Shown: positions 23,059 through 33,400 of the stretch, one piece after another | Numbering within the stretch: position 1 is the first letter of the stretch | Layout: the number at the start of each line of letters is the position of its first letter | Source of the DNA: Taudactylus pleione | Taxonomy: Eukaryota > Chordata > Amphibia > Anura > Myobatrachidae | Reading direction: 5' to 3' | Length of the DNA stretch: 64,000 nt | NCBI GenBank assembly: GCA_031769625.1 | Contig: JAUIMM010000701.1 | Span: 682,001 to 746,000 of the forward strand | Made by a program: the position numbers and the translations under genes | Notes under the pieces: generated by a model | Database searches by the model: none | What the model was told of the DNA's origin: nothing | The model's input: only the letters and a program-made list of their open reading frames with translations

Positions 23059-23560
23059 GGCCCTCATTCAGAGCCGTACGCTCTGAGCAGAGCGCACGCT
23101 CTGAATGAGGGCCGGTCTCCATGAAAATGGAGCGTCCTCCTGGACGCTCGTATAGCTGTGGGTCACCACCCACAGGCTATACGAGCGTGCATTTTGATGG
23201 CCGCGATAGTCGTGACCATCGAAACTGCGAGCCGGAGCCTGCGGTTGAGGTTTTCAACCGCAAGCTCCGGAGTGATTTTGGCTCTATCAGAGCCAAAATC
23301 ACTCCCACTGACATCACTAGTGATGTCAGTAGGCCGGCTTTTGACGGGAGGCGTTCCCGTGGGAACGCCCCCGTCAGGGAGGCACGCCCCCGGCACGCCT
23401 ACCAAAGGGGGCGTGCTGTCAATCAACATTGACTTTCCTTCGCTAGTCGCGTCTGGCGCATGCGCACGACGGAGCTCCCTCCGTCGTGCGCATGCTCAGT
23501 CCAGAACATCGACCCACTTGCGAGCGGACAGCCGCTCGCGAGTGGGTCTGAATCAGGCCC
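23059..23560 (-). mobile_element. Hairpin-chain element, copy 2 (TSD ATA)
   Basis: It runs from GGCCCTCATTCAGAGCC to GGGTCTGAATCAGGCCC with ATA on both sides (23056-23058, 23561-23563). The hairpins are the same series as at 11844 in reverse order. They include the CTCGTATAGCTGTGGGT pair, the AGTGATTTTGGCTCTATCAG pair, the GACATCACTAGTGATGTC palindrome, the GGCGTTCCCGTGGGAACGCC palindrome, the CGCACGACGGAG pair and a terminal ACCCACTTGCGAGCGG pair. Confidence 0.85.
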
Positions 23561-24117
23561 ATAGGACGAAATTGGCTATATATAAAGTCCACCAGCATAA
23601 CACAGTGTGTACTTATTTGATTCAGACAAAAGGATTTAATGACTATTGCCTAACCACAAGCCCATTATCATCTTATGTCATCATCTTTCAGAAGAGTAGA
23701 CTTGCACAGGATATATATGAGTGACATTATCTTCTGTATGCAGGGTGGGACTGGCCCACAGGGATACAGTGGAAATCCCCACTACCTTAGGGCCCACCCC
23801 CTCTTCTAGGAATCAGGTTCCAGAGTGTGCACTTGAATTATACATTATATTATACATAAGTTATACTCTACAGGACAATTCATTACAGTTATTAATCTGG
23901 CACATTATCATGCATGCACTAGCATTATTTACTATATAAGTAGGAGCAAGAGAGAAGAATCTGTATATGGTGCTCTCTTGTTCCTACTTGTATAATATTA
24001 TCTGTAGCAGCACCCCCGGGTACATATACATATCTATATAAATTTAAATTGATAAATAGGGGTTTCCTTTGTAATATGTACCCATAGCTCCTGTGCAACA
24101 GATTTCTCTATGTTATT

Positions 24118-24120
<3 letters not shown>
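23561..24120. other. Intronic sequence, nothing firmly recognised
   Basis: Contains GCAGGGTGGGACTGGCCCACAGGG-like sequence near 23740 that may be an element end, but no matching terminus was found. The remainder is AT-rich intron. Confidence 0.4.

Positions 24121-24176
<56 letters not shown>
24121..24176. repeat. (TA)n microsatellite
   Basis: A pure TA tract of about 56 bp followed by CACAAACATG. Confidence 0.95.
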
Positions 24177-24180
<4 letters not shown>

Positions 24181-24246
24181 AACATGTAGAGGGGCACTCA
24201 GGAATCCAGCAAGTCGTAATAGCCGTGGTGCCTTCCTAAGATAAGT

Positions 24247-24406
24247 ATATCCAGCGATTGTCCATAACCAAAGGACCAGGCGGCACTCAAATGGACTTTT
24301 CAAGTGAGTAAAAGTGGTTTATTAAGCTTAATAAACCACTTTTACTCACTTGAAAAGTCCGTTTGAGTGCCGCCTGGTCCTTTGGTTATGGACAATCGCT
24401 GGATAT
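24247..24406. repeat. Spacer-free 160-bp palindrome
   Basis: The centre is AAGCTT at 24324-24329, with no loop. The arms run outward through GGTTTATTAAGC, AAAAGTGG, TTTTCAAGTGAG, GGCACTCAAATGG and CCATAACCAAAGGACC to TATCCAGCG. Only one mismatch was noticed (T against C in TGGAC/CGGAC). It is flanked by TA tracts on both sides. The arm sequence resembles the microsatellite-linked repeat at 36205. Confidence 0.9.
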
Positions 24407-24542
24407 ATATATATATATATATATATTTTGTAAAGGAGCTCCAACCATGTATACTCTAATGGTTATGTTTGGCCACACCCCTATGTATCTATACCCCTTT
24501 CATAGTACTCCTCTGGTGGGCCCTGCATGCACCGGTCGACAT

Positions 24543-25620
24543 CAGTGCATAACGTGGTCCTAGAGATGTGGTGGAACTCATCCCCCCCATCCTCGGCGCT
24601 ATCTTAATAAAGGAACAGCGCATCACAAAAAGGGGAGTGGTCTCAAAATAAAGGGGCAACACAATAGTATTCCCAATTCAAATTACGCCACACAGTAGCA
24701 CAATCTTATTCACATTACACCGCACATAGGCCCTGATTCAGAGCCGCTCGCTCACGCTGTGCGTTCGCAAGCATCCCGATGTTCTGAGTACGTGCATGCG
24801 CATGCTTCGTTCAAGGCAGCCCAGGGTAATGAGTGACAGGAGAGGCCGTTTGTGGGTGGCAACAGGGGCAGGACACTAATAACGGGGGGTTGGAGATGCA
24901 AACGCAGGCGTACCTGAGTGTTTCAACGCCGTTTAAGAGGCATGCATAATTAACAGGCAGCGTCATAGTACACGTCACTTGCCTTTTTTTGCACTGATTT
25001 CCTCGCAATGCTTGCGGTAGAGTAAAGCTACCTCAAGCACTGGGTTCACATCCGATGGTGCTTGATGTACCAATGTTTTAATACACTTCCTGGAGATGAC
25101 GTGTGCGATTGGGCGTACGCATACACAAAGTGGTCACTCGCTAAGACATGGTGGGCATGCTTATGCCTTGGCGAGCGATCGCTTCCCGTGGCATCACTTT
25201 GAAAAATTTGCATACGCATCCAGCGAGCGTACGCAGATTGCGAACGGGTCTGAATCAGGCCCATAGTGCCCCTGATTCACATTACACCACATAGTAGTGC
25301 CCCTTTTACACAATGCCCACAGTAGTAGTGCCCCTAATACACATAATGCCCACAGTAGCAGTGCCCCTTATACAATGCCCACAGCAGAATTGCCCCTTAT
25401 GCAAAATCCAATCTAGTGGTGCCCCTTATGCCTTGCCCCCAGGAGTGGTGCCCCCAGTAGTAGTTCCCCCTGTAGTAGTGCCCCGAGTAGTAATAACCTC
25501 TGTAGTAGTGCCCCTTACACACACAAAAAAAATCCAGTAACAATACTTACCTTAAGCCCCCCCCCCAAATAGTACTGACAAAACGCAGTTCCGCCCCGCT
25601 CTGGCCCACTTTAACCCCTT
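24543..25620. mobile_element. Non-autonomous hAT with minisatellite core (CAGTGC...GTGGTCC ends)
   Basis: It starts CAGTGCATAACGTGGTCC and ends GGCCCACTTTAACCCCTT. Flanks GTCGACAT and TCCGACAT agree at 6 of 8 bases. The interior has the short PolyA-rich left end, then AGTAGTAGTGCCCCTAATACA repeats, then ACTTACCTTAAGC near 25547. It is colinear with 39907-41030 but lacks the GC-rich half and is interrupted by a Harbinger-like element at 24729-25262. Confidence 0.7.
24729..25262. mobile_element. Harbinger-like non-autonomous element nested in a hAT (TSD ATA)
   Basis: GGCCCTGATTCAGAGCCGC on the left and GGGTCTGAATCAGGCCC on the right are flanked by ATA (24726-24728, 25263-25265). The interior matches blocks of the element at 10118-10727. 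It separates two halves of the hAT that are continuous in the copy at 39907. Confidence 0.8.
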
Positions 25621-25628
25621 TCCGACAT

Positions 25629-26231
25629 GTATATTTGGACTTGTTGGTTGCACTAACCTAAAGGTCTAAATGTAATAGGGTTAGAGTTTAGAAAATGCGA
25701 GCGTTTAGCAATAAACTCTGACACTTTTTAAACTTGGTCAATGTAATAGAGATCGAGAATATGCTAACTGGAATGATTTTAGATAAAACTCGAACAATGT
25801 GAGAGTTTACTGCTAAACTCTCACATTATCTAAACTTATACCCTATTATATGTGGGCCAAAGAGCCTGAATTATAGTGGGATATCTGGGACTTTCTGAAT
25901 TGACAGTTTTAAAAAAAAAAAAAAATATTTAAGAATTTTTTATTTGAGTTAAATTTAATAGAATACAGTTCACATTTTTTCTTACATATTTTGCAACAAA
26001 CCTAATTTGTTTAATACTAATAAGCAAAATTTCTATATTCCATCTGCTCTCACTCTTCGTGCTATCTATTTTGTACTTCTTGTATTTCGGGATTCAGCAT
26101 CCCATAATTGAGCGAGCAGCAGTCAGATTTAAGTTTATATTCATAGGAGCGAATGATTTTGTATTCAGTTTGTACTGAATGCAGCAATGTGACTAAATAC
26201 TAGATTGGGCATTCACTAAAACCAAAGGAAC
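25629..26231. other. Intronic sequence with imperfect inverted segments
   Basis: TGTAATAGGGTTAGAGTTTAG on the left and CTAAACTTATACCCTATTA on the right (about 25670-25850) are partly inverted, and GTGAGAGTTTACTGCTAAACTCTCAC forms a short hairpin. This suggests an old foldback element. No duplication was found. Confidence 0.4.
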
Positions 26232-26234
26232 ATA

Positions 26235-27203
26235 GGGCCTGAATCACTACGGATCACAACTGTGACCGCGGCTGTGATTACGCACACAGTCTGACTGCGA
26301 TGATATGCTAATCCATTGCGATCCCTATGCCATTGCAGCACTACATAAGGACGCCCACCTTACCATACACACATCCGTAATGTTTAGCAAAACTGCGAAA
26401 CCATTGGTAACATCGAGTACCATTGCAGCCTCACGCACACTTGCACAAGCTCTGACCTAACTCAGGAATTGCTAACCTTCCGAAACACAGTGAGTTATCA
26501 TACTGCACATGGCATCGCCGTGGATAATTTATGCATGCTCCGTCACCTCCCACAAACGGCACTTCTTGTCAATCACTCTGCGATGGGTCTGTGTAGTCCT
26601 GATCACAGTGGCCGGTTTGCACATGCGGAGAACACAGCAATCAGCTGACAGAGGGGGTCATTCAGACCCGCTCGCGAGTGGCAGTACGCTCGCAAGCGGG
26701 TCGATGTTCCCCACTGCTCATGCGCACGACGGAGGGAGCGACGGGCTTTCCATCGCTCCGGGTCTCGCACCAAAGGGGGCGTGCTGGCGATGTTGATTGA
26801 CAGCACGCCCCCTTTGGTGGGCGTGCCGGGGGCGTGCCTGCCAGACGGAGGCGTTCCCATGGGAACACCTACCGTCTGAAGCCGGCCCCACTGACATCAG
26901 TAGTGATGTCAGTGGGAGTGATTATGGCTCTGATAGAGCCAAAATCACTCCAGCGCTTGTGACAGGGAGACCCTACCGCAGGGTCTCCGTCGCAAGTCCG
27001 ATGGTCAAGACCATCGCGACCATCATTTTGGCCGCTCGCATATGCTGTGGGTGGTCACCCACAGCTATACGAGCGGACAGGAGGCCGCTCCATTTTCATG
27101 GAGGAGGGCCCTGATTCTGAGCGAGCGCTCTGGTCAGAGCGTTCAGCTCTGAATCAGGCCCAGAGTGCGTAATCGCAGTTGCGATCCAACCTGAATCAGG
27201 CCC
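26235..27203. mobile_element. Harbinger-like element hosting a nested hairpin-chain element (TSD ATA)
   Basis: GGGCCTGAATCACTACGGATC on the left and GATCCAACCTGAATCAGGCCC on the right are flanked by ATA (26232-26234, 27204-27206). The interior is related to the element at 41036-41483. The hairpin-chain element at 26653-27161 lies inside it. The nested pair shows that both kinds use similar termini yet transposed independently. Confidence 0.8.
26653..27161 (+). mobile_element. Hairpin-chain element, copy 3 (TSD AGA)
   Basis: GGGGGTCATTCAGACCCGC on the left and GCTCTGAATCAGGCCC on the right are flanked by AGA (26650-26652, 27162-27164). The hairpin order equals copy 1: GACCCGCTCGCGAG pair, CACCAAAGGGGGCGTGCTG pair, CCAGACGGAGGCGTTCCC pair, CCACTGACATCA pair, AGTGATTATGGCTCTGA pair, GGAGACCCTACCGCAGG pair, CCGCTCGCATATGCTGTGGG pair and the terminal pair. 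Confidence 0.85.
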
Positions 27204-27206
27204 ATA

Positions 27207-27973
27207 ACTTGTACTATTTTGTTTTCATCTGTGGTCCTTGTTTGAATTTCTGGAGGAGGTGTATGCACCACAGTCCTGGCAGGGAGATCAATAATCATTT
27301 TTTATGCCAGGCGAGTACTGTAGTTTCTGCTAGAGTAGGTTAGGTGCGTCTCTATTCTTATGCGCAGGATAGCTCTTGCTAGGAATAAAGTTATGTAAAA
27401 TAATCTATTATGTTTAACCACTTCCCAGTCCCGCATCCAGGATTTTCCATGCCGCTGACAACCTCTGGAATACCCTTCTCTCATCCCACTTCCCAGCCTT
27501 TAAATGTGCCCTTCATTATTGCCTGCCATCCCATCTGCAGTCCTGCCCTCCCCTCTCCCTATTGTGTCCACCCATATCCCCCTACAGTGTAAGCTTGTGC
27601 CAGCAGGGCCCTCTCCTCTTTGCATTCTCTACATAATTATGCTAAGTGTTGCACACTGTAATTATATATTTAAGTGAATCTGTTGTAACAGTCTGTACTT
27701 ATCTAACTTGTGACCTGTTTTAATCCCCTTGTATGATGCTTTGGATCTCATGTAGTGCCTTATAAATAAAGTTACTAACAATAAGATAAATATTGGGATA
27801 AATTACTATGTAATTTCACCAGACTGCACTTTACAGTGTCTTATAGTGCCTTCAAAGCAATAATTCTTTTTATTTATAAATATCCTTGCATGAAAAAGGA
27901 AGTCTGTTATAATTATGGGTGGATTATGGTTTTGTTTATTTTAATATATTGTATTCCTTTCTATAATTTGCAG
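27207..27973. other. Intronic sequence upstream of the 58-bp exon
   Basis: The part around 27410-27780 (TTCCATGCCGCTGACAACCTC through TGTAAGCTTGTGCCAGCAGGGCCCTCTC to TTATAAATAAAGTTACTAAC) resembles the 3' tail of a retroposed element ending in an AATAAA-type signal. No duplication was identified. The rest is AT-rich intron. Confidence 0.4.
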
Positions 27974-28031
27974 GAAAGTAATGTTTATTACATCGATGAG
28001 GTTACCGTGAATTTTAGTTTTCCATCTGCAG
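27974..28031 (+). CDS. lamp2: LAMP-family (lamp2-like) small exon
   Basis: The exon follows TATAATTTGCAG and precedes GTAGGA. It enters in phase 0 and leaves in phase 1, encoding ESNVYYIDEVTVNFSFPSA plus the first base of a glycine codon. LAMP proteins have the pattern NxxxFYLxEVNxxxY at this place, directly after FxFxVK, so order and content both fit. NFS is an N-glycosylation site. The very short length matches the small third-from-last exon of vertebrate LAMP2 genes. It is joined to the 19867 exon across an 8.0-kb intron. Confidence 0.85.
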
Positions 28032-28109
28032 GTAGGATTATAATAAAATTGATTGCTGATAGAAATGTTGTCATCATGTTGGCATGTAGTGACATTTGTC
28101 CTGAACTCT

Positions 28110-28590
28110 GGGCCTGATTCAGAGCCGGACGCTCTGAACGAGCGCCCGCTCTGAATCAGGGCGTGTTTTTTTTTTTTACGAGGCGGCCTCGTGGATGCTC
28201 GCATAGCTGTGGGTTACCACCCACAGCTTATGCGAGCGTCCATGATGATGGTCGCGATGGTCAAGACCATCACGACCATCGGGCTTGCGACGAGACCCTT
28301 GCGGTAGGGTCTCGTCTGCCGCAAGCCATGGAGTGATTTTGGCTCTATCAGAGCCAAAATCACTCCCACTGACATCACTAGTGATATCAGTGGGGCCGGC
28401 CCCAGACGGTAGGCGTTCCCATGGGAACGCCTCCGTCTGGCCAGCCACGCCCCGGCACGCCCACCAAAGGGGGCGTGCTGTCTGTCAATCACCATCGACA
28501 GCACGCCCCCTTTGGTGCGAGACCCATAACGACGGCTACCCCGTCGTTATTCGGGTCTCGCGCATGCGCACGACGGAGGCACCTCTGATC
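28110..28590 (-). mobile_element. Hairpin-chain element, copy 4 (right end lost)
   Basis: It starts GGGCCTGATTCAGAGCCGG, with the paired GCTCTGAATCAGGGCG soon after. It then carries the same series in reverse orientation: GATGCTCGCATAGCTGTGGG pair, ATGGTCGCGATGGTC pair, GCTTGCG...GAGACCC pair, AGTGATTTTGGCTCTATCAG pair, CCCACTGACATCACTAGTGA pair, GGCGTTCCCATGGGAACGCC and CACCAAAGGGGGCGTGCTG pairs. It breaks off after GCGCATGCGCACGACGGAGG. It begins only 79 bp downstream of the 58-bp LAMP exon. Confidence 0.8.
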
Positions 28591-29463
28591 CTTCCCACCT
28601 GTGTCAGTGATGCACAGGAGATAGTGAGGGAGAGGTAATAGAGAGAGACAGTGGGGGAGGGAGAAGGGGAGAAAGTGTTGGTAGGAAAGACAGAGAGAAA
28701 AAGACAGAGAAAAAAAACGCAGGACTTTGCGGCATTAGATTACTAATAATTATATTACACTAGTAAAGGAACCTGGGATATGCTAGGTTACTTTGATGGG
28801 CCTTCCGCCCCTCCCCATCCCTTCCTGCTTAATACTTACCCCCTTCCCGGCTCCTCCATCCTCTAAGCTCCGTCCTGTCGCTGCAGTGAGTGCTGGGCTC
28901 CTGAGGAGAGCGCCCTGGCCCCCACTGCGCATGTTAGAGAAGGGACAGAACTAGCGTATTATTGTATAGATCTTTTTAGATATGATAGCTAGAAAATGAA
29001 CGTCTCCTCAAAGAAGAGATACTGGATACCAGTCTCCCACTGTTTTATTTTCATCTGTCTTCAGAATTGATATAACATGTCATGATTTAAATTATATCTC
29101 GTCCTTTAAAGACAATAAGTCCTTTTTTGTTATTATTTATTGGCGGATGAGTCTATCATTGTTCCTCAGATCTTATATCTTTCACCATCACACATTTCCT
29201 ACAGCACTAGCAACCGTGTGGCCCTGCACCATGTCCTCTATACTGTATGTCCATCTTGTCTAGAGTTGTCCATCAGGTTTTCTACATACCCATCACATCT
29301 TCTAATGTACAAATGCACCATGTTGTCTACATCTACAGCCCACCTTGAATTCCTCTACCATAGTACCACTTGATGCCACTACATATGACTATATCTCCAT
29401 ACTATCATATATCTATGTTTTGGTATAATTGGTTAATTGCGTTCACTATCTTTTTGCTTTCAG
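28591..29463. other. Intronic sequence
   Basis: Purine-rich GAGAGAGAC sequence (28620-28720) is followed by GC-rich and AT-rich intron. An open frame at 29140-29373 has no recognised domain. Confidence 0.45.
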
Positions 29464-29631
29464 GACATTGGAATTACACTGTTAGTAAACTGAAGCTGTT
29501 AAGTACAGATATCGGGTATTATGTGAAGTGTAAAAACACACCAACTATAAAGCTGGGAAACCACATCAAGCTTGTAATGTCTGATGTGAAGCTCCAGGCT
29601 TTTGACATAAACAGTGGTGTATTTGGCAAAG
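29464..29631 (+). CDS. lamp2: LAMP-family (lamp2-like) exon, end of the second lumenal domain
   Basis: Preceded by TTTTTGCTTTCAG and followed by GTAAGT. It enters and leaves in phase 1 and encodes about 56 residues. HWNYTVSKLKLL begins it (NYT is a glycosylation site). YYVKCKNTPTIKLG holds the third conserved cysteine at the place of YxCN in LAMPs. SDVKLQAFDI corresponds to the FDLRVQPF block. The last base plus AA or AG of either downstream exon completes a glutamate codon, so this donor can splice in frame to both 33024 and 42028. The intron before it is 1.4 kb. Confidence 0.88.
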
Positions 29632-30260
29632 GTAAGTGCACAATTAACACAATATAACACAAGAAAAATATTAAGAAAATGCTCTGAGAAGTATATTTTG
29701 CTATAACAGGTATGAATAAAATAAGAGCCATGAGTTTTTAGTTAATAGATAGCAAATCTATGACCTATGATAGTAATGGACATGTTTGTCATAATAATAA
29801 CTTCCAAGGAGGCCCAACCATGCAACACAGGAGCATGATCACAGGGATGTTACTAGTGAGCCTGACTCACTGGACTCTTCAAAACACAATATGCATGCTG
29901 GCTTAGGGATGGCCATCAGTGGTCACCATCGAAGGTTTCATCTGTGATTACCATCGATGGCACAAAACCATCTATGATGAACCATCGATGGTCTACACCC
30001 CTCAATGGCCACCTCTGCTGGGGTGCATGGTGGCCTGCAGGCTAATCAGAATCGGGGGTGGGCTTAGTGGGCCACCAGGGTCACTTCACTCCCAGCACAT
30101 TGCAGGGACAGGCTCCTTTCTGGATAAATGCGAGTGCTCAGAAATAAATTCACCCAATATGATCGCATCCTGCGATGCGATCATGGGCGCTAATATTGCG
30201 CCCAGAACGCATTGCAAATGCAATTATTAATAAATGGGCCCTTTACTTATGTCAGTTCAG

Positions 30261-31974
30261 CAGTGGCGTAACTAGGGTATTTGGAGCCCAGGGCAAATTT
30301 GAAAACGGAGCCCCCCCCAACATCCCGATATGTGGGCGTGGTCACTTAAAAATGGGGCGTGTCAACATGACACACTCCTTTATTTTCACGCTGAACATTC
30401 CTATCCATATGCACCTTAATCCCAGTAGTACCCCTTATACAGTACCCCCAGTATGCAGTTGTGGTCCCTCTTATGCAGGCCCATAGTAGGGCCCCTTATA
30501 CAGTATCCCCAGTAGTGGTCCCCCTTATACAGCCCCCAATTAGTTCCCCTTACTCAGTGACCCCAGTAGTGGTCCCCCCAAATGCAGTGCCCTATGTAGT
30601 GTTCCCCCTTATGCAGTGCCCGCAGTAGCAGTCCCCACAATGCAGTGCACCCAGTAGTGGTATCCCCTTATGCAGTGCCCTTTATATAGTGCCCCCACTA
30701 GTAGTCCCCCCCCTATGCAGTGCCCTTTATATAGTGCCCCCAGCAGTAGTCCCCCCCATGCAGGTTTCCCAGTAGTGGTCCCCCTTATGCAGGCACCCAG
30801 TAGTGATCCCCCTATCTAGTGCCCCCTGTAGTGGTCCCCGCCAGTGCTCCTAGCAGTAAGCCCCTTATATAGTGCCCCCAGCAGTAGTCCCCCCCCCTCC
30901 CATGCAGTGCCCCCAGTAGTGGTCCCCCTGATGCAGGCTCCCAGTAAGTGACCGACCCTATCCAGTGGTCCCTGTAGTGGTCCTTCTGTTTTTCTTATTG
31001 CCCCCCAGTTGTGGTCCCCCCAGTGCAGTGCCCCTAGCAGTAGGCCCCCTTTTATAATGCCCCCAGTAGTAAGTTCCCCCCCCCCCCCCAAGTAGTGGTC
31101 CCCAGCAGAGGTTCCCCCCTCCCTGATTAAGTGCCCCCTGTAATAGCCCCCCCCCCAGGTAGAGGTCCTCCCAATAATGGTGCCCCCAGTAATAGCCCCC
31201 CCCCCAGTAGAGGTCCTCCTAATAATGGTGCCCCCAGTAATAGCCCCCCCCAGTAGAGGTCCTCCCAATAATGGTGCCCCCAGTAATAGCCCCCCCCAGT
31301 AGAGGTCCTCCCAATAATGGTGCCCCCAGTAGTAGCCCCCCCCCCGTTGTGCCCCCACCACAGGAGAGGTCCCCCCCAGTGGTAGCCACCCCCGTTGTGC
31401 TGACAGGTTTTTAAAAATACATATATAAAAAACTTACTTACCTGAATCCACGCTGCTGCTGCTGCTGCTCCTCCAGTCCCGCAACGCCACTCCCGTCGCC
31501 GCCGCCCGCCAGTCCTCCCGGGCTGGCATGCTCAGCATAATGGGACAGACGTCATGACGTCTGTCCCATTACCCACTGCAGGAGCCGGACGGAAGTCCGG
31601 CTCTTGCAGTGGGTGCTGCAGCAGTCAATGAGAGTCTATCTGACTCTCATTGGCTGCTGTTTGACACACGCATCGCCGCCAGCGCTGGCGGCGATGCGTG
31701 TGTTATGCACAGCCTGAGCCCGCCTCCTGGCGCTATTGGACAAGCGCTCAGGGGGAGGGAACGGGCTCAGGTGTGAAGCACAGGACCGGCGCTGGAAGCC
31801 TAGCACCGGTCCTGTGTAACTGTGTAGCGCTGGACCGCACTCACTGCGGTCGGCGCTACACTGGCTACCTAGGGCGGGCGGGCCGGTACCGTGGCCGGCG
31901 GCGCCCCCCCGCGCCGCCGGTCCCACGGCGCCCAGGGCAAGCACCCCACTCACCCTGCCCTAGTTACGCCACTG
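30261..31974. mobile_element. Non-autonomous hAT with minisatellite core, second copy (TSD CAGTTCAG)
   Basis: CAGTGGCGTAACTAGGG on the left and CCCTAGTTACGCCACTG on the right form a perfect 17-bp inverted repeat. An exact duplication CAGTTCAG flanks it (30253-30260, 31975-31982). It is colinear with 17732-19483: minisatellite (about 30420-31390), TTACCTGAATCCACG at about 31438, GACAGACGTCATGACGTCTGTCCC palindrome at about 31550, then a GC-rich end. It sits in the last LAMP intron. Confidence 0.92.
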
Positions 31975-31982
31975 CAGTTCAG

Positions 31983-32419
31983 TCACCCTCCTGCAAGCTT
32001 CTCATGGTGAGTCTCCTATCATTTAAAGCTTCCAGAGATTGGGATGGAAAATTACCATTAGTTAAGTACAAACCTATATGCAATTAAGCCATTAAGGATT
32101 AATTACTAATATTATATTTAGCTGCAAATATTGTACAGGGCCACATCAATGAATAAGCAATTAGCTTGCATCTATTTAGTATAAGAATAAGTGGTTGGTT
32201 GCTGTGCTTTACTGCAAATTTTGAGTTTAAATGCCATGCTCTTAAATAAACCCTTCCTTCCTCTGTGCACTAGAATTAGGAGTTTGTATCGTGAGGTGTA
32301 TTCATTTGTGACTTATTATGCAATTTACATCCACCATAATCAAATGTGGTTTTGAAACACAAACTGTATTATTTATTAATTTGTGGTTTGCATAAACTCA
32401 CATCTGGGGGTTTTGTACG
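31983..32419. other. Intronic sequence, nothing recognised
   Basis: AT-rich intron upstream of the first alternative terminal LAMP exon. It contains TTATTAATTTGTGGTTTGCATAA-like sequence, perhaps part of an older foldback around 32420-32510. Confidence 0.4.
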
Positions 32420-32510
32420 TGTTCATGCCCGATATTTAAAAGGGCAGTAGTTTACCAAGCCAAACACTGATAGTAAAAGCACTGCCCTTTTAAATATCGG
32501 GCATGAACAC
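32420..32510. repeat. Hairpin with 30-bp perfect arms
   Basis: GTGTTCATGCCCGATATTTA and AAGGGCAGT (32420-32449) is matched exactly in reverse complement at 32481-32510. The 31-bp loop is CAAGCCAAACACTGATAG-type sequence. It is the core of a foldback element whose outer arms have decayed. Confidence 0.85.
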
Positions 32511-33023
32511 GAACAAAAGTGTTGGGTCGTAAATAAACCCCGATATCCAGCGGTTTTAAAAGACACAAATCATACGTAAAGACCACAAACTGCTCACCAT
32601 AAATTGGTCATCTAAAAACGCCTTCGCTATACGTACCAGATACCCATTTGTGTAGGCATCATGCTGAAAGCAGATGATTTGATCAATCTCTGCCTGGGAC
32701 ACTGTAACATTTGTATGTATGTCCCGGGTGCAGACGCTGCAAACTGCCAGTTTGAAAAAATGATGAACTGATGTGAAGTTTTCACTTTGTCAAATTGCAA
32801 AAAGAGATGAATTTTACACTGCGGTTTGGAAAAACCATACTTTGGTACAGCCCCCATGTGTTTCAATGGTTTGCATATGTAATGCTTATAGAAACTGGAA
32901 AATATTTTATATAACATAACAGCAACATGCTTGCTTGCCGTGTGTTTACAAAGATGCATATACTAACAGTACTAAGAGTACTAACATTTCATGTGCAAAT
33001 CTCTGCTGTGACTTTAATTGCAG

Positions 33024-33163
33024 AAACAGTCTGTTATCCAGACAGAAACAAAATATTAGTTCCAGTGGGTGTGGCCTTGGCGGTTGTGGGGCTGATACTC
33101 ATTATCCTTCTCGTGTTCCTGCTTACAAGAAGAAGGCGGATGTCAGGATATGAACAAATATGA
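33024..33163 (+). CDS. lamp2: LAMP2-like alternative last exon 1 (transmembrane and tail, GYEQI)
   Basis: Acceptor TGACTTTAATTGCAG; the exon enters in phase 1 and ends at TGA (33161-33163). It encodes ETVCYPDRNK, then a membrane span of about 24 hydrophobic residues (ILVPVGVALAVVGLILIILL and on), then TRRRRMSGYEQI. The cysteine is the fourth of the lumenal domain. GYEQI at the C-terminus is a GYxx-hydrophobic lysosomal sorting signal, placed as in LAMPs. The tail has four arginines before it; the GYEQ ending is closest to the known vertebrate LAMP-2A ending, GYEQF. Vertebrate LAMP2 makes isoforms from alternative last exons, and this exon competes with 42028-42161. One-to-one isoform assignment is uncertain. 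Confidence 0.88.
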
Positions 33164-33400
33164 GACTTTCCCATTCACCCTTCAAAGCCGACTACAACTA
33201 TCTCACATTAAACTTTTTGATGTGGCCCCTTCCTCCTGCAAGTGAAAGATGTGAATCATTTTACTTGCGTTTAAATTTTCACATTTTAATATTTAATATC
33301 CTTGTTGTAATGATAATTCTGATTGGTATAGCTTTGGGGTTAACAAATGGTCACTACGAGAAACTAACATTATATTATATTTGTCAAAAGATCCCCTAAT

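Noticed and set aside
26509..27114. Arginine/alanine-rich frames through the hairpin-chain elements
   Set aside because: They occur on both strands of every copy because the sequence is GC-rich and self-complementary; there is no shared start or conserved frame.
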